A DNA stretch of 64,000 bases, taken from Oceanobacillus sp. CFH 90083 (GTDB lineage Bacteria; Bacillota; Bacilli; Bacillales; Amphibacillaceae). Under the pieces are notes generated by a model, which saw only the letters and a list, made by a program, of their open reading frames with translations, was not told the origin of the DNA and did no database searches. The position numbers and the translations under genes were made by a program. This document shows, one piece after another, positions 7,407 through 16,515 of the stretch. The DNA lies in contig NZ_VIYG01000009.1 in NCBI RefSeq assembly GCF_009389585.1, forward strand, positions 109,559-173,558, written 5' to 3'. The first letter of the stretch is position 1. Each line of letters begins with the position of its first letter.

Positions 7407-8114
7407 TTAATCAAATAAAGTTGTGAGTAAACGGCGCATATCATTTTGCCAATATTTCCATGTATGAATGCCACCTTCTAATTCATGATAGGTATACGTT
7501 GCTCCGGATTTTTCTAATGCCTGATTTAATTTGCGGTTAGGTTCTATAAAGTCAGCTGTGTTCCCATCGCTCATTTGCACGTCCGTTTCCTTTGTCCCGA
7601 TTGTATGGTAAATATCCAGTGTTGACAAGGGCTTTGCCTGCTCTATACTGGCCAATACAGAGTTATCAACATAAGGAGATTGTATGCCCACCTTGCCAAA
7701 TGTGTGCGGATATTTTACTGCTGTCATCAGTGCCAGTGTTCCTGCCAGCGAATCACCGATGATAGAACGTGACTTTCCTAAATGGTATGTCGGGATTAAT
7801 TCATCTAAATAAGGCACAACTTCACGTACGAGAAAATGAGTATATGCCTCATTTTGCTCTCCTGATGGATGATATTTTTTTCGCCGATCATACTTATCTT
7901 TATAGTGGATGCCCACAAAAACAACATTATGCATTTCTTTTTCATCATGAAGCTTGTCGCTTAATGTAGCGATTCGCCCCAGCTGAAAGTAATCTTTTCC
8001 ATCCTGCATAATACAGATTTCATATTTATACAATTCGGAAAAGGTTTCCGGATGATAAATCTGTAATGTCATCGTTTCTCCTAAAAAGGAGCTGTTTATT
8101 TCTTTTTCAAACAT
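7407..8114 (-). CDS. yjcH: Putative esterase YjcH (enterochelin esterase-like fold)
   Basis: A 235-residue alpha/beta hydrolase of the esterase D/enterochelin esterase type. The nucleophile elbow is GDSLAG (near 120-125), and a late GGIHTWKYW segment supplies the expected catalytic His. The ATG at 8114 is chosen over an in-frame start 9 codons upstream because AGGAAAGGA precedes it and the length fits YjcH. Substrate unknown. It heads the yjcH-yjcG-yjcF group. The 283-bp gap upstream (8115-8397) shows no gene or clear promoter. Confidence 0.85.
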   Translation of the reverse strand: MFEKEINSSFLGETMTLQIYHPETFSELYKYEICIMQDGKDYFQLGRIATLSDKLHDEKEMHNVVFVGIHYKDKYDRRKKYHPSGEQNEAYTHFLVREVVPYLDELIPTYHLGKSRSIIGDSLAGTLALMTAVKYPHTFGKVGIQSPYVDNSVLASIEQAKPLSTLDIYHTIGTKETDVQMSDGNTADFIEPNRKLNQALEKSGATYTYHELEGGIHTWKYWQNDMRRLLTTLFD

Positions 8115-8397
8115 TTTTCCTTTCCTGCGCAAGCTCCCCACCTCAGACTTTCTTATAATAATTAATCGTATAGGAACAGTCTATCATTGTATGATGGTGC
8201 TGTCACTTGAAGCTCATTTTGCTCATTCTGAAAAATAAATTTTAAAGAAATGCTTTGATTTCAAGAAAAACTTATCCAAACATGTAAAAGCCCATCATTA
8301 ATCTTGTTTTTTAATGTCTATTAAAAAATATCCCTACAGTATATGTTTGCTATCAAGAACATCTATTATGCTGATTTGTGTTATGAAAAAATGATAA

Positions 8398-9012
8398 TCA
8401 ACGGAAAATATACCGAAAAAGCGAATCCTTTGTAAACTTCCCATCGATTCCGGGTTTAGTCAACAAATATTTCGCAATTTCTTCTTTGGCAAGACCGATT
8501 TCCTTTAACCCGTGAGAAATCATGGATAAATAAGCAGGGGGCGGGATGGTGAACGCATGCGTTCCCATCGCATCGGGATTAGTAAAAGTAAACATAGGTG
8601 CTCCTTCCTCTTTCCCTAAGTAAAGAATCCTTCCGTACCAGCCTTCTGTTACATCAAGATAGCCTTTATCGATAATATCATGCACATTGATATTTAAAGA
8701 ATCAGCATTATTTTCCTGTTCCACGACCTCTCTGAATTGCTCATCCGTAATCAGATATCTTCTCGCATATGTCTTTGAATCCTTGCATTGTCTAGGGCTT
8801 ATAAAGGCAACACCGCCCTTGCCCCATTTACTTTTTTCCTTCATAAAATAGAGAGGATAAGGGAGCATAGCTTTTTTTATCTTCTTTGGTGGTGCGGTAT
8901 TTTTACAGCCTCTTTCCTCTTTTTCGGAGCCTTCAGGAATACCGCCTTCAATATAACAGGAAAAGCGTTTTTGGCTAAGGTTGAAGCCGTAGCTGACATA
9001 CCATACGTTCAT
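8398..9012 (-). CDS. Gamma-glutamylcyclotransferase-fold protein, function unknown
   Basis: A 204-residue protein starting MNVWYVSYGFNLSQKRFSCY. The opening matches the YGSNL substrate-binding loop of the gamma-glutamylcyclotransferase (GGCT/BtrG) fold, but the usual Ser is Phe here. Similar Bacillus proteins of about 200 residues carry the same CYIxGG and GKGGVAFI segments. The enzymatic activity is not known, and the altered loop leaves it uncertain. A TTAAGGAGG ribosome site precedes the ATG. It stands alone between yjcH and the ABC exporter, on the same strand, with the 3' end of the cluster upstream of it. Confidence 0.65.
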   Translation of the reverse strand: MNVWYVSYGFNLSQKRFSCYIEGGIPEGSEKEERGCKNTAPPKKIKKAMLPYPLYFMKEKSKWGKGGVAFISPRQCKDSKTYARRYLITDEQFREVVEQENNADSLNINVHDIIDKGYLDVTEGWYGRILYLGKEEGAPMFTFTNPDAMGTHAFTIPPPAYLSMISHGLKEIGLAKEEIAKYLLTKPGIDGKFTKDSLFRYIFR

Positions 9013-9052
9013 CTTGAAACCTCCTTAAAATTCTGATTCCTGAGAGCTTATT

Positions 9053-10858
9053 TTACTGATAGAGATGATAATATTTCCCTTGTTGCTTCATCAGCTTCTC
9101 GTGGCTCCCTTGTTCCATTATTCTGCCATTTTCCAGCATGATAATGTCATCTGCTTTCCGGATCGTATTTAGCCTATGGGCGATTACAAAGCTTGTGCGT
9201 CCCTTCATCAGACGTTTTAATGCTTCTTGAATTTTCAATTCTGTGATGGTGTCAATATTACTGGTAGCTTCATCAAGTATTAAAATGGCCGGTTCTGCTA
9301 ATAACGCACGTGCAATCGTCAATAATTGCTTCTGTCCTTGACTGATGCCGCTCCCTGTCTGATCCAAAATGGTATCATACTGATCCTGTAAAGACAAAAT
9401 AAAGTCATGGGCATTGGCATTTTTAGCTGCTTGTTCTATTTCTTCGTCTGTTGCGTCCAATCTGCCGTAACGGATATTTTCGCGAATGGTTCCATGAAAT
9501 AAGAAAGCGTCCTGTAAAACAAAGGCCATATGTTTACGGAGACTGGCTCTTTTTATTTTTTTTATATCGATCCCGTCCAATGTGATCTGACCACTGTCAT
9601 AATTATAAAAGCGGGAGATAAGATTTATGATAGTCGTTTTTCCGGCACCGGTATGACCTACAAAAGCAATGGTTTCTCCAGGCCTTGCCTCAAAGCAGAT
9701 TTTATCCAGGATTTTATCAGATTCATACCCGAAGCTTACTTGGTTAAACACAAGATGTCCTTTTGTATCTGACAGCTCCACAGCATCCTTCTCATCGATT
9801 TCCTCTCCTGTTTCATCCATGACCTGAAATACTCTTTCTGCACCGGCGACCGCAGATAATAACAAGTTAAATTGGTTAGATAATTCATTTAAAGGTCTGG
9901 TAAATTGTCGTGCATATTCGGTAAAAATAACGATTGTTCCAACAGTCACCAGCGACCCATCAGAGGTGATAACAAGTACACCCCCGGCAAAGGCAATCAT
10001 TGCAAAGCTTAAAAAGTTCAATGTATTCATGATTTTAGGGATAAATCCCGAGATGGTTAAAGCCCAAAAGCCTGTCTTTTGCAGCGCTTTATTTCTTTGC
10101 CCAAACTGGCTGGTTACGTATTCCTCCTGTGAATATGTCTTCACAACATGCTGACCGGAAACAATTTCTTCTACATAGCCATTGAGATCACCTAAGTCCT
10201 GCTGCTGCAATTTATATAATGGTCCGGTTCTCCTTGTGATCCAGCGCATCGCAAAAAACATAACAGGGATAATAGACATCGTTACAACCGTTAAAACGGG
10301 ACTCAGATAAAGCATCATACTGACAGTTCCCAGTAAGGTCAGTACACTGGCGAAAATTTGAATCACCGACTGGTTCAAGGTGTTATTAATATTATCTATA
10401 TCATTTGTTAATCGGCTCATTAACTCTCCGTGCTGTCTTTGATCAAAATAAGAGATAGGCAGCCGGTGAAATTGTTCAAACAGATCTTTTCGCAGTGTAT
10501 ATACAGCTTGCTGAGCAATATCGACCATCCAATAATTTTGAAGAAAGAGTGACAGAGAATGAATAATGTAAACGATAACCAGCCCCAAAAGTAAAAGACC
10601 AAGCCCATCTAGCTGCTGGATCGCAATAAAATGGTCTATCGACATCCCGACCAGAAATGGACCTAAAAGAGCAAACAATGAGCTGATCACAACCATTAAA
10701 ATAACAAGAAATAATTTTCCTTTTTCCAGCTTTAAGTAGTTCCAAATTTGCTTTAAGGTTGCTCCCATATTTTCCGCTTTTTTTGAATGGCCTGTATCCA
10801 CATTCGATAAATCAATCCGTTTATATTGAAAGGCCGCTTTTAAAGAATTAGTTCGCAT
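9053..10858 (-). CDS. yfiC: Heterodimeric ABC exporter subunit (YfiC-like)
   Basis: A 601-residue half-exporter: a six-helix membrane domain (about 45-335) fused to a nucleotide-binding domain. Walker A is GHTGAGKTT (401-409), Walker B ILILDE (526-531) with the catalytic Glu, and the switch His is at about 561. Its signature is degenerate, SGISQGQ instead of LSGGQ. Together with its partner this builds one consensus and one degenerate ATP site, typical of heterodimeric multidrug-type exporters. It overlaps the partner gene by 11 bp, with AAAAGGAGGTG as ribosome site. Substrate unknown. Confidence 0.88.
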   Translation of the reverse strand: MRTNSLKAAFQYKRIDLSNVDTGHSKKAENMGATLKQIWNYLKLEKGKLFLVILMVVISSLFALLGPFLVGMSIDHFIAIQQLDGLGLLLLGLVIVYIIHSLSLFLQNYWMVDIAQQAVYTLRKDLFEQFHRLPISYFDQRQHGELMSRLTNDIDNINNTLNQSVIQIFASVLTLLGTVSMMLYLSPVLTVVTMSIIPVMFFAMRWITRRTGPLYKLQQQDLGDLNGYVEEIVSGQHVVKTYSQEEYVTSQFGQRNKALQKTGFWALTISGFIPKIMNTLNFLSFAMIAFAGGVLVITSDGSLVTVGTIVIFTEYARQFTRPLNELSNQFNLLLSAVAGAERVFQVMDETGEEIDEKDAVELSDTKGHLVFNQVSFGYESDKILDKICFEARPGETIAFVGHTGAGKTTIINLISRFYNYDSGQITLDGIDIKKIKRASLRKHMAFVLQDAFLFHGTIRENIRYGRLDATDEEIEQAAKNANAHDFILSLQDQYDTILDQTGSGISQGQKQLLTIARALLAEPAILILDEATSNIDTITELKIQEALKRLMKGRTSFVIAHRLNTIRKADDIIMLENGRIMEQGSHEKLMKQQGKYYHLYQ

Positions 10859-12584
10859 GGAGCACCTCCTTTTCCTGCTGTGATTCTGTGATAGCCTGAT
10901 ATAAATGAGAACGATACAGCAATTCGGTATGCGTGCCGGTGTCCAGAATTTTTCCCTGATCCAGCAGCACGATTCGATCGGCTGTTTTGGCCGTGGATAT
11001 TTTTTGTGTAATCAGCAGCACGGTACATTGATAATGATCCAGTGCTTGTAAGAACCGTGCTTCTGTCGCTAAATCAAGAGCGCTTGTGCTGTCATCAAGC
11101 ATTAAAATCTCCGGTTTGCGAATAAGTGCACGTGCAATAGAGATCCGCTGTTTTTGTCCGCCTGAGAGATTTACTCCCTTTTGACCGACCTTTGTCTCAT
11201 ATTGATGCTCAAGATGTTGAATTGTATCATGAATTTGAGCATCCTTGGCAGCTTGTATGACTTCTTCCATTGTTGCATCTTTTTTTCCAAAAGCGATGTT
11301 ATCAAAAATAGAACCGGTAAATAAAAGCGGTGTCTGGGGAACGTAGCCGATACTGTTTCTTAATTCCTTAAAAGAATAAGCATCTAAAGGTATGTCATCT
11401 ACGTATATTTTTCCCTCAGCAGGCTCATAAAGGCGGGGTATTAGCTGGAATAAAGACGTTTTCCCGGACCCGGTTGCTCCAATAATCGCTAGGCGTTCAC
11501 CAGCATTGACTGTAAAAGAAATATCGGACAGTGTTTTTTTCAATGCGTCCGGATAGTGAAAGGAGACATTTTGATATACGATCTTGCCTTTAGATATACA
11601 ATGATCTGTCTGCTCCTTTTCCTCCGCTTCAGCGTCATCCTCGATAAGTACTTCACTAACTCGTTCGGCCGATGCCTTTGTTCTGGAAAGTGCCATGATA
11701 ATAAAGGAAAACATCGAAATAGCCATTGCTACACGGAGCGCATAGTTAATCATGGTAACAACCTCTCCGATATTTGCTTGGCCATTAGCGGTTTGAATAC
11801 TTCCAAACCAAATAATAAAAATTAAACTTATATTCATGACAAATAATAAAACTGGTCCAGTGGATTCAATGATTCGAAAGGTTTTCCGTGTCGTTACAGC
11901 AAGTGTCTGATTGGCAGTATCGAATCGACTTTCTTCTGTATGGCGACGGGTGAAGGCTTTGATAAGCCTCATGCCGGCGAGGTTCTCCTGCATCACCCGA
12001 TTAACACTGTCGACATGACTCTGAACCTGCTTAAATAATTTGCTGGAAGCCTTTAATACCCATAAAAGAAATAAAACAAGAAGCGGTACAGTAATTAAAA
12101 AGATAAGTGCTAGCTGCGTATTGACGATAAATGCCATAATAACACCGCCAAGTACCATTAATGGAGCCTTTGCCATAATACGAAGCATCATGAAAACCGT
12201 ATTCTGAATCTGGCGAATATCATTTGTAAATCTTGTAACCAGAGAAGATGTCGGATATTTATTTAATTTTGCATAGGTAAAACGCTGAATCTTGGCAAAT
12301 AATTCTTCCCGTAAATCGTAGGCAAAGGCAAAGCTGACATGAGCGGACAGAAAAGAATTTAGAACACCTACAAGAAATGATGCTAGCGCCAAGCCAACCA
12401 TAATTGATCCCCAAAACATAATATTCTGGATATCTTGATTTACAACTCCCTGATTAATCATTAATCCTAAGAAGAGGGGAAGTAATAATTCTACTGCCAG
12501 CTCGATCAGCATAAGCGAAAATGCGATAATGGAAGGGAATTTATAAGGACCTAAATATGAAAAAACTTTTCGCAAAGCATCCAC
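10848..12584 (-). CDS. yfiB: Heterodimeric ABC exporter subunit (YfiB-like)
   Basis: A 578-residue half-exporter, first gene of a two-gene operon. The membrane domain spans about 15-305. Walker A is GATGSGKTS (369-377) and the signature is a normal LSGGQ (473-477), but Walker B reads LMLDDS, with Asp where the catalytic Glu is expected, and the switch His is replaced (ITQKIST near 525-531). It therefore supplies the Walker side of the degenerate ATP site, completed by the SGISQGQ of its partner. B. subtilis YfiB/YfiC have this layout. TAGGTGG lies before the ATG. Confidence 0.88.
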   Translation of the reverse strand: MDALRKVFSYLGPYKFPSIIAFSLMLIELAVELLLPLFLGLMINQGVVNQDIQNIMFWGSIMVGLALASFLVGVLNSFLSAHVSFAFAYDLREELFAKIQRFTYAKLNKYPTSSLVTRFTNDIRQIQNTVFMMLRIMAKAPLMVLGGVIMAFIVNTQLALIFLITVPLLVLFLLWVLKASSKLFKQVQSHVDSVNRVMQENLAGMRLIKAFTRRHTEESRFDTANQTLAVTTRKTFRIIESTGPVLLFVMNISLIFIIWFGSIQTANGQANIGEVVTMINYALRVAMAISMFSFIIMALSRTKASAERVSEVLIEDDAEAEEKEQTDHCISKGKIVYQNVSFHYPDALKKTLSDISFTVNAGERLAIIGATGSGKTSLFQLIPRLYEPAEGKIYVDDIPLDAYSFKELRNSIGYVPQTPLLFTGSIFDNIAFGKKDATMEEVIQAAKDAQIHDTIQHLEHQYETKVGQKGVNLSGGQKQRISIARALIRKPEILMLDDSTSALDLATEARFLQALDHYQCTVLLITQKISTAKTADRIVLLDQGKILDTGTHTELLYRSHLYQAITESQQEKEVLHAN

Positions 12585-12709
12585 CTACTAACTGAAAAAG
12601 TAAAAGTATTCAGAAATTCAAATAAAAATTAGTTGCTTATTTTATTATAGAATGAAATGAAATAATGAAGCCAGTATTTAGTTCGGGTTACGAAATGGTG
12701 TGAAGGTAA

Positions 12710-12978
12710 TTATGAACCTGTTGTTATTTGGAATAATTCTGGTATATGTTTAAGCGTAAGAAAGCTTCTTAAATCACCTATACGATTTTCAATTTTAGAC
12801 ATAGAGATGATCGAGAAGCATGAACTTATATCATTTTGATTCCAAATTCGACATTTGAATAACTGTATGCGTTTTCAAAAAGAGTTTCATCATTTTTAAT
12901 GACTTGAATAACTCCGTAGAAGTCCCACAATTTCAGATTATTAATATATGTTTCTAATTTTGATTTTATTGTTTGCAC
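12710..12978 (-). pseudogene. Remnant of a serine hydrolase (beta-lactamase family) gene
   Basis: On the minus strand a GTG at 12978, preceded by GTGAGGAG, opens a 50-codon frame ending at 12826. Its translation contains GVIQVIKNDETLFENAYSY followed by SNVEFGIK, very like the N terminus of class C/esterase-type serine hydrolases (GVVLVAKxGEIxYEKAYGYAN). A one-base shift in an A run continues with DISSCFSIISMSK, resembling the FRIGSISK region with its SxxK motif, and the frame then runs to a stop at 12710-12712. The usual 300+ residue protein is absent, so this is a frameshifted, truncated remnant. Confidence 0.55.
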
Positions 12979-13017
12979 TAGATTTCACTCCTCACGTATG
13001 AAAAATCTTCGAAAACG

Positions 13018-13046
13018 AAAAAGACACATCCATAATAATGTGTCTT
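13018..13046 (-). terminator. Terminator downstream of tRNA-Val
   Basis: On the minus strand AAGACACAT pairs with ATGTGTCTT around a short loop and is followed by a T run. It lies 46 bp beyond the 3' end of the tRNA. Confidence 0.75.
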
Positions 13047-13091
13047 AATGCAATTATAGAGAAGTTATTCTCTATAAACTGCTTTATTAAT

Positions 13092-13163
13092 GATTCCGAT
13101 TGGACTCGAACCAACGACTTCTACCCTGTCAAGGTAGCGCTCTCCCAGCTGAGCTACGGAATC
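13092..13163 (-). tRNA. tRNA-Val (anticodon GAC)
   Basis: The 72-base minus-strand sequence folds as a complete cloverleaf: acceptor GATTCCG/CGGAATC, D stem GCTC/GAGC, anticodon stem CTACC/GGTAG with loop TTGACAG, and T arm GTTGG-TTCGAGT-CCAAT. The anticodon is GAC, reading valine codons GUC and GUU. CCA is not encoded. It is a single tRNA gene with its own promoter and terminator, not part of an rRNA-tRNA operon. Confidence 0.93.
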
Positions 13164-13181
13164 GTATGTAGATATATTCAT

Positions 13182-13210
13182 ATTATACAGATAAATAGCC
13201 AAGAAAACAA
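13182..13210 (-). promoter_or_regulatory. SigA-type promoter of tRNA-Val
   Basis: On the minus strand TTGTTT (complement of 13205-13210), a 17-bp spacer and TATAAT (complement of 13182-13187) form a good SigA promoter. Its -10 ends 18 bp before the tRNA 5' end. Confidence 0.65.
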
Positions 13211-13348
13211 GCTAATAAATTCTTGGTTATTTAATAAAAGTTTAATGCGAATTGAAAGAATATTTAATAACTTCCTTTCAAGCCCTCATTCCTGTAAAAT
13301 AAAATAGATTCTATTAAATTCATATTGTAAACAGAAAGGAAATATAAA

Positions 13349-14584
13349 ATGTCAGAGAAATTAAAAGCGTACCGATTTCCGCTTATTCTTTTAGCTTCTA
13401 TTATAATTGGAGCAATCATCGGATTAATCTTTGGGGAAGATGCAACCGTAATAAAGCCCTTTGGGGACTTATTTATTAACTTATTATTTATGATTGTTAT
13501 CCCGCTTGTATTTTTCTCTATTTCATCAGCTATCGCCAGCATGGACAGTATGAAAAGGCTCGGAAAAATTATGGGCTCCATGATTACGGTATTTATGATA
13601 ACTGGGGTCATTGCAGCTGTATTTATGCTTGTTGCAGTAGTTATTTTTGAGCCGGGGTCAGGTGTGGATATTCCGTTAAGTGCTCCTGAAAATGTAGAAG
13701 AGCAAAGCCTGGCAGATCAATTAGTCAATACATTTACTGTTCCGGATTTTGTGGAGCTGTTTTCAAGAGATAATATGATGGCATTGATTGTGATGTCGAT
13801 CCTGATTGGTGTCGCAACAGGATTGTCAAGAGAGAAGGGAAAACCCTTTGCCAGGTTTCTTACCAGCGCGTCTGATGTATTTATGAAGCTGATCAAGCTT
13901 ATTATGTATTATGCACCGATTGGATTGGGAGCATATTTTGCATCCTTAGTAGGGGAGTTTGGCACAGCGCTGATTGGTGATTATGCAAAAGCGGTAATTG
14001 TCTATTATCCAGTGTCTATATTATATTTTGCTATCGGTTTTACCTTGTATGCATTCATTGCTGGAGGAAGAAAAGGAGTCAGCCGTTTTTGGAAGAATAT
14101 ACTTGGACCTGCTGCTACCTCGTTAGGTACAGGAAGCAGTGTAGCGACTATTCCAGTTAATTTACAGGCAGCAGAACGAATTGGTGTTCCGAAAGATATC
14201 CGCGAGACGATTATGCCTCTTGGGGCAACTATTCACATGGATGGTTCCTGTTTATCAGCTATGTTAAAGATCGCCTTTATCTTTGGGGTGTTTAATCAGG
14301 ATTTCACAGGGATTGATACATTTTTAACAGCCATTGGTATTTGTTTATTATCCGGTATTGTTATGAGTGGAATTCCAGGCGGCGGCTTTACAGGAGAATT
14401 AATGATTATCACGTTATACGGGTTCCCAATCGAAGCTCTGCCAATTATTACAGCTATTGGAGTTGTTGTTGATCCGCCTGCTACCATGGTCAATTCAACA
14501 GGTGATACGGTGTCAAGTATGGTTGTGGCAAGGCATATAGAAGGAAAAGAATGGATGGAAAAAGCAGATGCTGCCAGGGCTTAA
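13349..14584 (+). CDS. Dicarboxylate/amino acid:cation symporter (DAACS family)
   Basis: A 411-residue membrane protein with about eight helices plus the two re-entrant loops of the GltP/DctA family. The serine-rich hairpin motif is GTGSSVATIPVN (about 255-266), and the later substrate/cation region HMDGSCLSA and IPGGGFTGELMI is present. Such carriers take up glutamate, aspartate or C4-dicarboxylates with Na+ or H+. Specificity cannot be read from sequence; GSSVATIPVN instead of the glutamate-carrier SSSAATLP suggests it is not a classical glutamate carrier. GAAAGGA lies before the ATG. Single gene with its own terminator. Confidence 0.85.
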   Translation: MSEKLKAYRFPLILLASIIIGAIIGLIFGEDATVIKPFGDLFINLLFMIVIPLVFFSISSAIASMDSMKRLGKIMGSMITVFMITGVIAAVFMLVAVVIFEPGSGVDIPLSAPENVEEQSLADQLVNTFTVPDFVELFSRDNMMALIVMSILIGVATGLSREKGKPFARFLTSASDVFMKLIKLIMYYAPIGLGAYFASLVGEFGTALIGDYAKAVIVYYPVSILYFAIGFTLYAFIAGGRKGVSRFWKNILGPAATSLGTGSSVATIPVNLQAAERIGVPKDIRETIMPLGATIHMDGSCLSAMLKIAFIFGVFNQDFTGIDTFLTAIGICLLSGIVMSGIPGGGFTGELMIITLYGFPIEALPIITAIGVVVDPPATMVNSTGDTVSSMVVARHIEGKEWMEKADAARA

Positions 14585-14599
14585 GCTGATAAAATGACA

Positions 14600-14643
14600 G
14601 AAGGTGCTGTACTCCACCGGATTCGGGAGTCAGCACCTTTTTT
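14600..14643 (+). terminator. Terminator between symporter and convergent Nudix gene
   Basis: AAGGTGCTG plus ACTCC pairs with GGAGT plus CAGCACCTT (14601-14640), followed by T6. It reaches the 3' end of the convergent Nudix gene. Confidence 0.85.
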
Positions 14644-15181
14644 AGTTGATATGCTTTTTAGCCAGTAAGAAAGCAAAATTTGAAAACATTTGCAGGATTT
14701 CTCCGTTATTGATACGTTTTTCTAATTCAATGATTGGAATCTTATGCACTTCGATGTTTTCTGTAGCATCTAAATTTTGAGCAGAAGCAGGATAAGCATC
14801 GGGAATGAAGTAACTGATCACTTTATTATTTTGGGTGGCAGGATTAACAAAAAATTCTCCTAACCAGATAGGCTCTGTGTCAGATTGAAAGCCAGTTTCC
14901 TCTAAGACCTCTCTTTTGATAGCCTGTGTATTAGATTCTCCTTCTTCTGCAACCCCCGCAGGAACCTCATAGAAAAAATCATTACCGCCATGACGATATT
15001 GTTTAACAAGGATCACTTCCTGTTTTTTTGTCATAACAACAGCATTTACCCAGTCTGCAAATTCATTTACATGATATTGTTCGATGACTAAATCATTTTC
15101 CAGCAGACATTTATCTTTGCGCAGGTTTCCGTGTGCTGTTTTATAAAGATATTCGCTGTCAAGGACTTTCCATTTTTGCAT
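14642..15181 (-). CDS. Nudix hydrolase (ADP-ribose pyrophosphatase-like)
   Basis: A 179-residue Nudix protein. The Nudix box is complete at 76-98, G-x5-E-x7-REVLEETGF, giving the Mg2+-binding glutamates. Preceding VKQYRHGGNDFFYEVPAG resembles ADP-ribose pyrophosphatases (NudF group), where the QYR and E-P-A-G positions contact substrate. ADP-ribose is the likely but unproven substrate. It is a single gene convergent with the symporter. The 369-bp gap upstream (15182-15550) contains no gene; a short AGGG/CCCT hairpin with T5 near 15480-15500 is the only structure seen there. Confidence 0.8.
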   Translation of the reverse strand: MQKWKVLDSEYLYKTAHGNLRKDKCLLENDLVIEQYHVNEFADWVNAVVMTKKQEVILVKQYRHGGNDFFYEVPAGVAEEGESNTQAIKREVLEETGFQSDTEPIWLGEFFVNPATQNNKVISYFIPDAYPASAQNLDATENIEVHKIPIIELEKRINNGEILQMFSNFAFLLAKKHIN

Positions 15182-15550
15182 AATTTACGACACTCCCTGG
15201 TAAGAATTAGTTAATGATTGGTCTTATTATAAAGAATGGATGCTGGAAATGGAATAAATGAGCTCATCTAATGGTCAAAAAATAATGATAGATTAGATGG
15301 ATCTGGATACATAAATTTGTTTTATAGCAGCATCGGTTTTTCATCAAAATACCTAAATACACATTCTATATCTATATGTAAGATTAATAATTATTAATCG
15401 GGTAGTATATTAGGCGTATGAGCATAGAAAAATCATGCACTGCCTATCACTTATTGATTAATTGTCATTCCTTATTAAGAGGGAGTGCTACCCTTTTTCT
15501 TTGTCTTGTGGTAAAATTTACTTAGAATATACATAAAAGGAGAGATCAAT

Positions 15551-16132
15551 TTGAAAAAGGTATTATTTTTGTTATTATTTAGTTTGTTTGTTTTATTGGC
15601 AGCATGTGGAGAAACAGAAGGTGATGAAGCCGATAATACTGGTTCAGAGGAAGAGGCGCAGTCTTCACAAGAGGATGCTGATGTAAATGAGGAGCCTGAA
15701 AGCGCTGAAGGTGAAGCTGAGGCTGAAGAAGAAGGAACTGAGGAAGAAGAAGCTGTAGAAAGTGAGTCAAGTGCTTATAATGAGGTGTTACTGGATGACG
15801 ATACTGCAAAAGTAGTATTAACAGGAATTGAAACAAAACAGGATGATATCTTTGGCGATGAGCATAGCATTACATTTGAGATTGAAAACAAGTCAGATGG
15901 AACTATCGAAGTACAGTCACGTGAATTATCACTGGATGGTCTTATGGCTGATGATATGGCAATCTTTAGTCAAACTGTAGCAGCTGGAAAGAGAGCCAAT
16001 GGTGAACTTTCAATCATGGCATTTGACGAGGAACTTCCAGAATTAAATGAAAATCTTGAATTTAGATTAGTTATCTTAGGTGAGGATTTCATGGAGATAA
16101 CGAGTTCAGATGTTAGTGTTGATATTGAATAG
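15551..16132 (+). CDS. Putative lipoprotein with acidic linker and a DUF4352/5067-like beta domain
   Basis: A 193-residue predicted lipoprotein. The TTG start is supported by AAAGGAGAG just upstream. The signal peptide ends in the lipobox LLAAC (Cys20). Residues 22-75 are a very acidic Glu/Asp/Ser linker; the remaining 115 residues look like an immunoglobulin-like beta domain of the kind annotated DUF4352 or DUF5067, with FEIENKSDGTIEVQSRELSL. Function unknown; it is expected on the outer face of the membrane. The long acidic linker fits adaptation to salt, as in halotolerant bacilli, but this is inference. Single gene with terminator. Confidence 0.75.
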   Translation: MKKVLFLLLFSLFVLLAACGETEGDEADNTGSEEEAQSSQEDADVNEEPESAEGEAEAEEEGTEEEEAVESESSAYNEVLLDDDTAKVVLTGIETKQDDIFGDEHSITFEIENKSDGTIEVQSRELSLDGLMADDMAIFSQTVAAGKRANGELSIMAFDEELPELNENLEFRLVILGEDFMEITSSDVSVDIE

Positions 16133-16141
16133 TAAAACTTT

Positions 16142-16167
16142 AAGGCATCCAGTTTGGGTGTCTTTTT
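16142..16167 (+). terminator. Terminator of the lipoprotein gene
   Basis: AAGGCATCC pairs with GGGTGTCTT around a 5-base loop, with a T run after it. The rest of the 408-bp gap up to rpsD (16168-16470) shows no gene. Confidence 0.7.
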
Positions 16168-16470
16168 ATTTTAGAGTCAGAGTTGTGATGTAATGGGAAA
16201 AATTAACAGAAAAATGAACCTATGCTGTTGTTGGGGGAATTTGTAAATGAGAGCTGATATGAAAAAGTCTGGCAGATAGGATTTCAAAAAGGAGTTAAAC
16301 GGAAATGTGTTTGTAATATGTGCTGTAAAGTCAATGGCTATTTGATGTTATTGGCTTTAAAATTTTATTTTTAATTAAAGGGCAACAATACCTTTTGATA
16401 AAAAACAGCAGATGTTCTAAGCGTTGTAAAAAGGGCGGTTCATTTTAATCTTTAAAGTATAACAAAAGAA

Positions 16471-16515
16471 AAAAGCCTTGAAACATTGATTTAACAACAT
16501 TTTCAAGGCTTTTCT
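16471..16515 (-). terminator. Terminator of rpsD
   Basis: On the minus strand AAAAGCCTTGAAA pairs with TTTCAAGGCTTTT and is followed by T-rich sequence, 26 bp beyond the rpsD stop. Confidence 0.85.

Noticed and set aside
13038..13307. 89-codon open frame on the plus strand
   Set aside because: It runs antisense through the tRNA-Val gene and its promoter.
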